NCBI GenBank assembly: GCA_944385645.1
Contig: CALWYA010000019.1
Coordinates: forward strand, 1-13,387
DNA length: 13,387 nucleotides
Direction: 5' to 3'
Origin: an uncultured Oscillospiraceae bacterium
Lineage (GTDB): Bacteria > Bacillota > Clostridia > Oscillospirales > Oscillospiraceae
Position 1 is the first letter of the stretch. Each line of letters opens with the position of its first letter. Below, piece by piece: positions 11,805-13,387 of this stretch. The notes beneath the pieces were generated by a model, which worked only from the letters and a program-made list of their open reading frames with translations, did not search any database and was not told the DNA's origin. A program made the translations under genes and the position numbers.

Positions 11805-13046
11805 ATGGAGCACAGGATGGAGCTGCTCGCCCCGGCGGGGGACTGGGAGCGGCTGGAGATGGCGGCGGCCTATGGGGCCGACGCGGTATATCTGGCGGGG
11901 AGCGAGTTTGGTATGCGCTCCGCCCCGGACAACTTCACTCCGGAACAGCTGGAGCGGGCGGTGGCCTTCTGCCACGGCAGGGGCATCCGGGTCCACGTGA
12001 CCTGCAACACCATGCCCCGGTGCGGCGAGGCCGACCGGCTGCCGGAGTGGCTGGAGTTCCTGGACGGGGCGGGGGTGGACGCGGTCATCCTGGCCGACGT
12101 GGGCACCCTGGCCCTGGCCAGGCGGCACGCCCCCCGCGTGGCCGTCCACATCTCCACCCAGGCCAGCGTGGTCAGCCACGTGGCCGCCCGGGCCTGGCAC
12201 GACCTGGGGGCCAGCCGGGTCATCCTGGCCCGGGAGCTGTCCCTGGAGGAGGTGGCGGAGATCCGGGCCCGGACCCCCCGGGAGCTGGAGCTCGAGGTGT
12301 TCGCCCACGGGGCCATGTGCGTGAGCTACTCGGGCCGGTGCCTGCTCAGCAACTACATGACCGGCCGGGACGCCAACCGGGGGGCCTGCGCCCAGCCCTG
12401 CCGGTATCAGTACGCCCTGGTGGAGGAGAAGCGGCCGGGGCAGTTCTTTCCCGTCTTCGAGGAGAACGGGGAGACCTACATCCTGAACTCCCGGGACATG
12501 TGCATGATCGACCACATCCCGGAGCTGCTGGCGGCGGGGGTGGACTCCATCAAGCTGGAGGGCCGGGCCAAGTCGGCCTACTACGCCGCCGTGGTCACCG
12601 GGGCCTATCGCCACGCCCTGGACGCCGCCCTGGCGGGGGAGCCCCTGGACCCCGTCTGGCGGGACGAGGTGGAGCACGTCAGCCACCGGCCCTACTCAAC
12701 TGGCTTCTACTTTGGGCAGCCGGGGCAGTACACCGGGGACGCCCGGTATGTCCGGGGCTGGCAGATCGTGGCCAAGGTGGTGGACTGCGACGGGGCGGGC
12801 CGAGCCCGGCTCACCCTGAACAACAAGTTTGCCCGGGGGGACGAGCTGGAGCTGGTGGGCCCCGGAGTGGCCCCTGTGGCCTTCCGGGCGGAGGACCTCC
12901 GGGACGAGACCGGCGCCCCCCTGGACCAGGTCCGCACCCCCCAGATGCCCTTCACCCTGACCCTGCCCCGCTCTGTGCCGCCCCTGTCCCTGCTGCGGCG
13001 GCGCGCCCAAGGGGAGGGAGAGGGGAGAGTTGAGAGTGGAGAGTGA
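11805..13046 (+). CDS. Peptidase U32 family protein, C-terminus inside a repeat
   Basis: U32 proteins, annotated as collagenase-like peptidases, include enzymes such as TrhP and RlhA that hydroxylate RNA using prephenate. The family start MELLAPAGDWERLEMAAAYG and the signature from about 162 (ELEVFAHGAMCVSYSGRC) are clear. SNYMTGRDANRGACAQPCRY follows. Four cysteines (GAMC, GRC, GAC, QPC) are positioned as in members that bind an iron-sulfur cluster. LNSRDMCMIDHIPEL and SIKLEGRAKSAYYAA are also typical. ATG 11805 is preferred over GTG 11796 because AGAGG lies 8 nt before it. The last residues (about EGEGRVESGE) are encoded by the composite repeat, which also supplies the stop codon. The native end was probably nearby, since about 400 residues is normal, so function is likely kept. 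An RNA-hydroxylation role is family inference. Confidence 0.92.
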   Translation: MEHRMELLAPAGDWERLEMAAAYGADAVYLAGSEFGMRSAPDNFTPEQLERAVAFCHGRGIRVHVTCNTMPRCGEADRLPEWLEFLDGAGVDAVILADVGTLALARRHAPRVAVHISTQASVVSHVAARAWHDLGASRVILARELSLEEVAEIRARTPRELELEVFAHGAMCVSYSGRCLLSNYMTGRDANRGACAQPCRYQYALVEEKRPGQFFPVFEENGETYILNSRDMCMIDHIPELLAAGVDSIKLEGRAKSAYYAAVVTGAYRHALDAALAGEPLDPVWRDEVEHVSHRPYSTGFYFGQPGQYTGDARYVRGWQIVAKVVDCDGAGRARLTLNNKFARGDELELVGPGVAPVAFRAEDLRDETGAPLDQVRTPQMPFTLTLPRSVPPLSLLRRRAQGEGEGRVESGE

Positions 13047-13292
13047 AGAGTTTAGATAGGAGATATGAGATAGGAGATAGGAGATAAAAATGCAGAATGC
13101 AGAATGAATTAGGAATTAGGAGTTAGGGATTAGGAATTGGGCGATGACGGAACGTGATGCCTCGTAGGGGCGGACCTATGTGTCCGCCCTGCCTCCAGCA
13201 ATCACCTGTAGGGTCCGCCGCCTTCGGCGGCCCTTGCCTTCCCCCTGGGGGGAAGGTGGCCCAGTGCGCACACTGGGCCGGATGAGGGGGCG
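13026..13292. repeat. Composite intergenic repeat, copy 2
   Basis: The modules match copy 1 in order and direction. A (13026-13139) includes GAGAGTGGAGAGTGAAGAG, GATAGGAGATATGAGATAGG, TGCAGAATGCAGAATGAATT and AGGAATTAGGAGTTAGG. B (13164-13189) is GTAGGGGCGGA...TCCGCCC. C (13236-13290) is CCTTCCCCC.GGGGGGAAGGTGGCC, a hairpin CAGTGCGCACACTG and GGATGAGGGGG. The hairpin inside C differs from copy 1 by compensating changes. B and C keep their dyads while the sequence around them varies, and copy 2 lacks the long TTGAGAA run. Confidence 0.85.
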
Positions 13293-13387
13293 ACCTGTCC
13301 TATTTCCGATCAACGGAATCCCCCGGCCCTTCGGGCCACCTCCTTTCACAAGGGGGGGCTATTATGGGGCCCCCCCCGAAGCCCAGC
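13293..13387. repeat. Further repeat-like sequence at the right edge
   Basis: No gene is seen. GGCCCTTCGGGCC (about 13325-13337) is a dyad, and CCTCCTTT...AAGGGGGG pairs around TCAC. GGGGCCCCCCCC lies at the end. It appears to continue the mosaic of copy 2 with a module not seen in copy 1, cut by the window. Confidence 0.5.

Overview
The window is GC-rich apart from a few islands. It carries Gram-positive, Clostridia-type gene families and signals: a T-box leader, a BlaI/BlaR-type regulator pair, strong Shine-Dalgarno sites, TTG and GTG starts, and sigma-A promoters with 17-bp spacers. The mosaic intergenic repeats and a Cys-rich mini-protein of a kind seen in gut Clostridia suggest the Oscillospiraceae/Ruminococcaceae (Flavonifractor/Intestinimonas-like). 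That placement is inference; there is no rRNA or other taxonomic marker here.

Layout. (1) 1-2195, minus strand: a consensus promoter, a complete T-box riboswitch with terminator, a YerC/TrpR-like regulator, and the first three quarters of indolepyruvate:ferredoxin oxidoreductase alpha (iorA), which runs off the left edge. The T-box suggests the oxidoreductase is induced by amino-acid starvation, so it may serve aromatic amino acid synthesis from aryl acetates. (2) 2400-3636, plus strand: an AT-rich, foreign-looking unit with its own promoter, a long leader with two mini-ORFs, a secreted protein of unknown function, a small membrane protein and a strong terminator. (3) 3650-7930: a damaged region. 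An AMP-forming acyl-CoA synthetase loses its C-terminal half at about 4676. There it abuts, tail to tail, a C-terminal-like fragment of an M56/BlaR1-type membrane protein. A composite repeat, an intact glutaminase gene (glsA) with promoter and terminator, and a short M56 metallopeptidase translationally coupled to a BlaI-type repressor follow. (4) 8200-10224, plus strand: a WecG/TagA/CpsF glycosyltransferase, a DJ-1/PfpI protein and 5-formyltetrahydrofolate cyclo-ligase, the last two overlapping. (5) 10279-10464, minus strand: a 61-residue Cys/Gly-rich membrane-anchored mini-protein. (6) 10607-13046, plus strand: the cell-wall lytic transglycosylase MltG and a U32-family protein whose last codons lie inside a second copy of the composite repeat, which fills the right end.

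The most notable items are the T-box/yerC/iorA arrangement, the two-copy composite repeat that touches gene ends, the broken-gene junction at about 4676 with the apparently split M56 gene, and the AT-rich secreted/membrane pair. I see no clear new defence or mobile system. Most of the housekeeping genes are ordinary.
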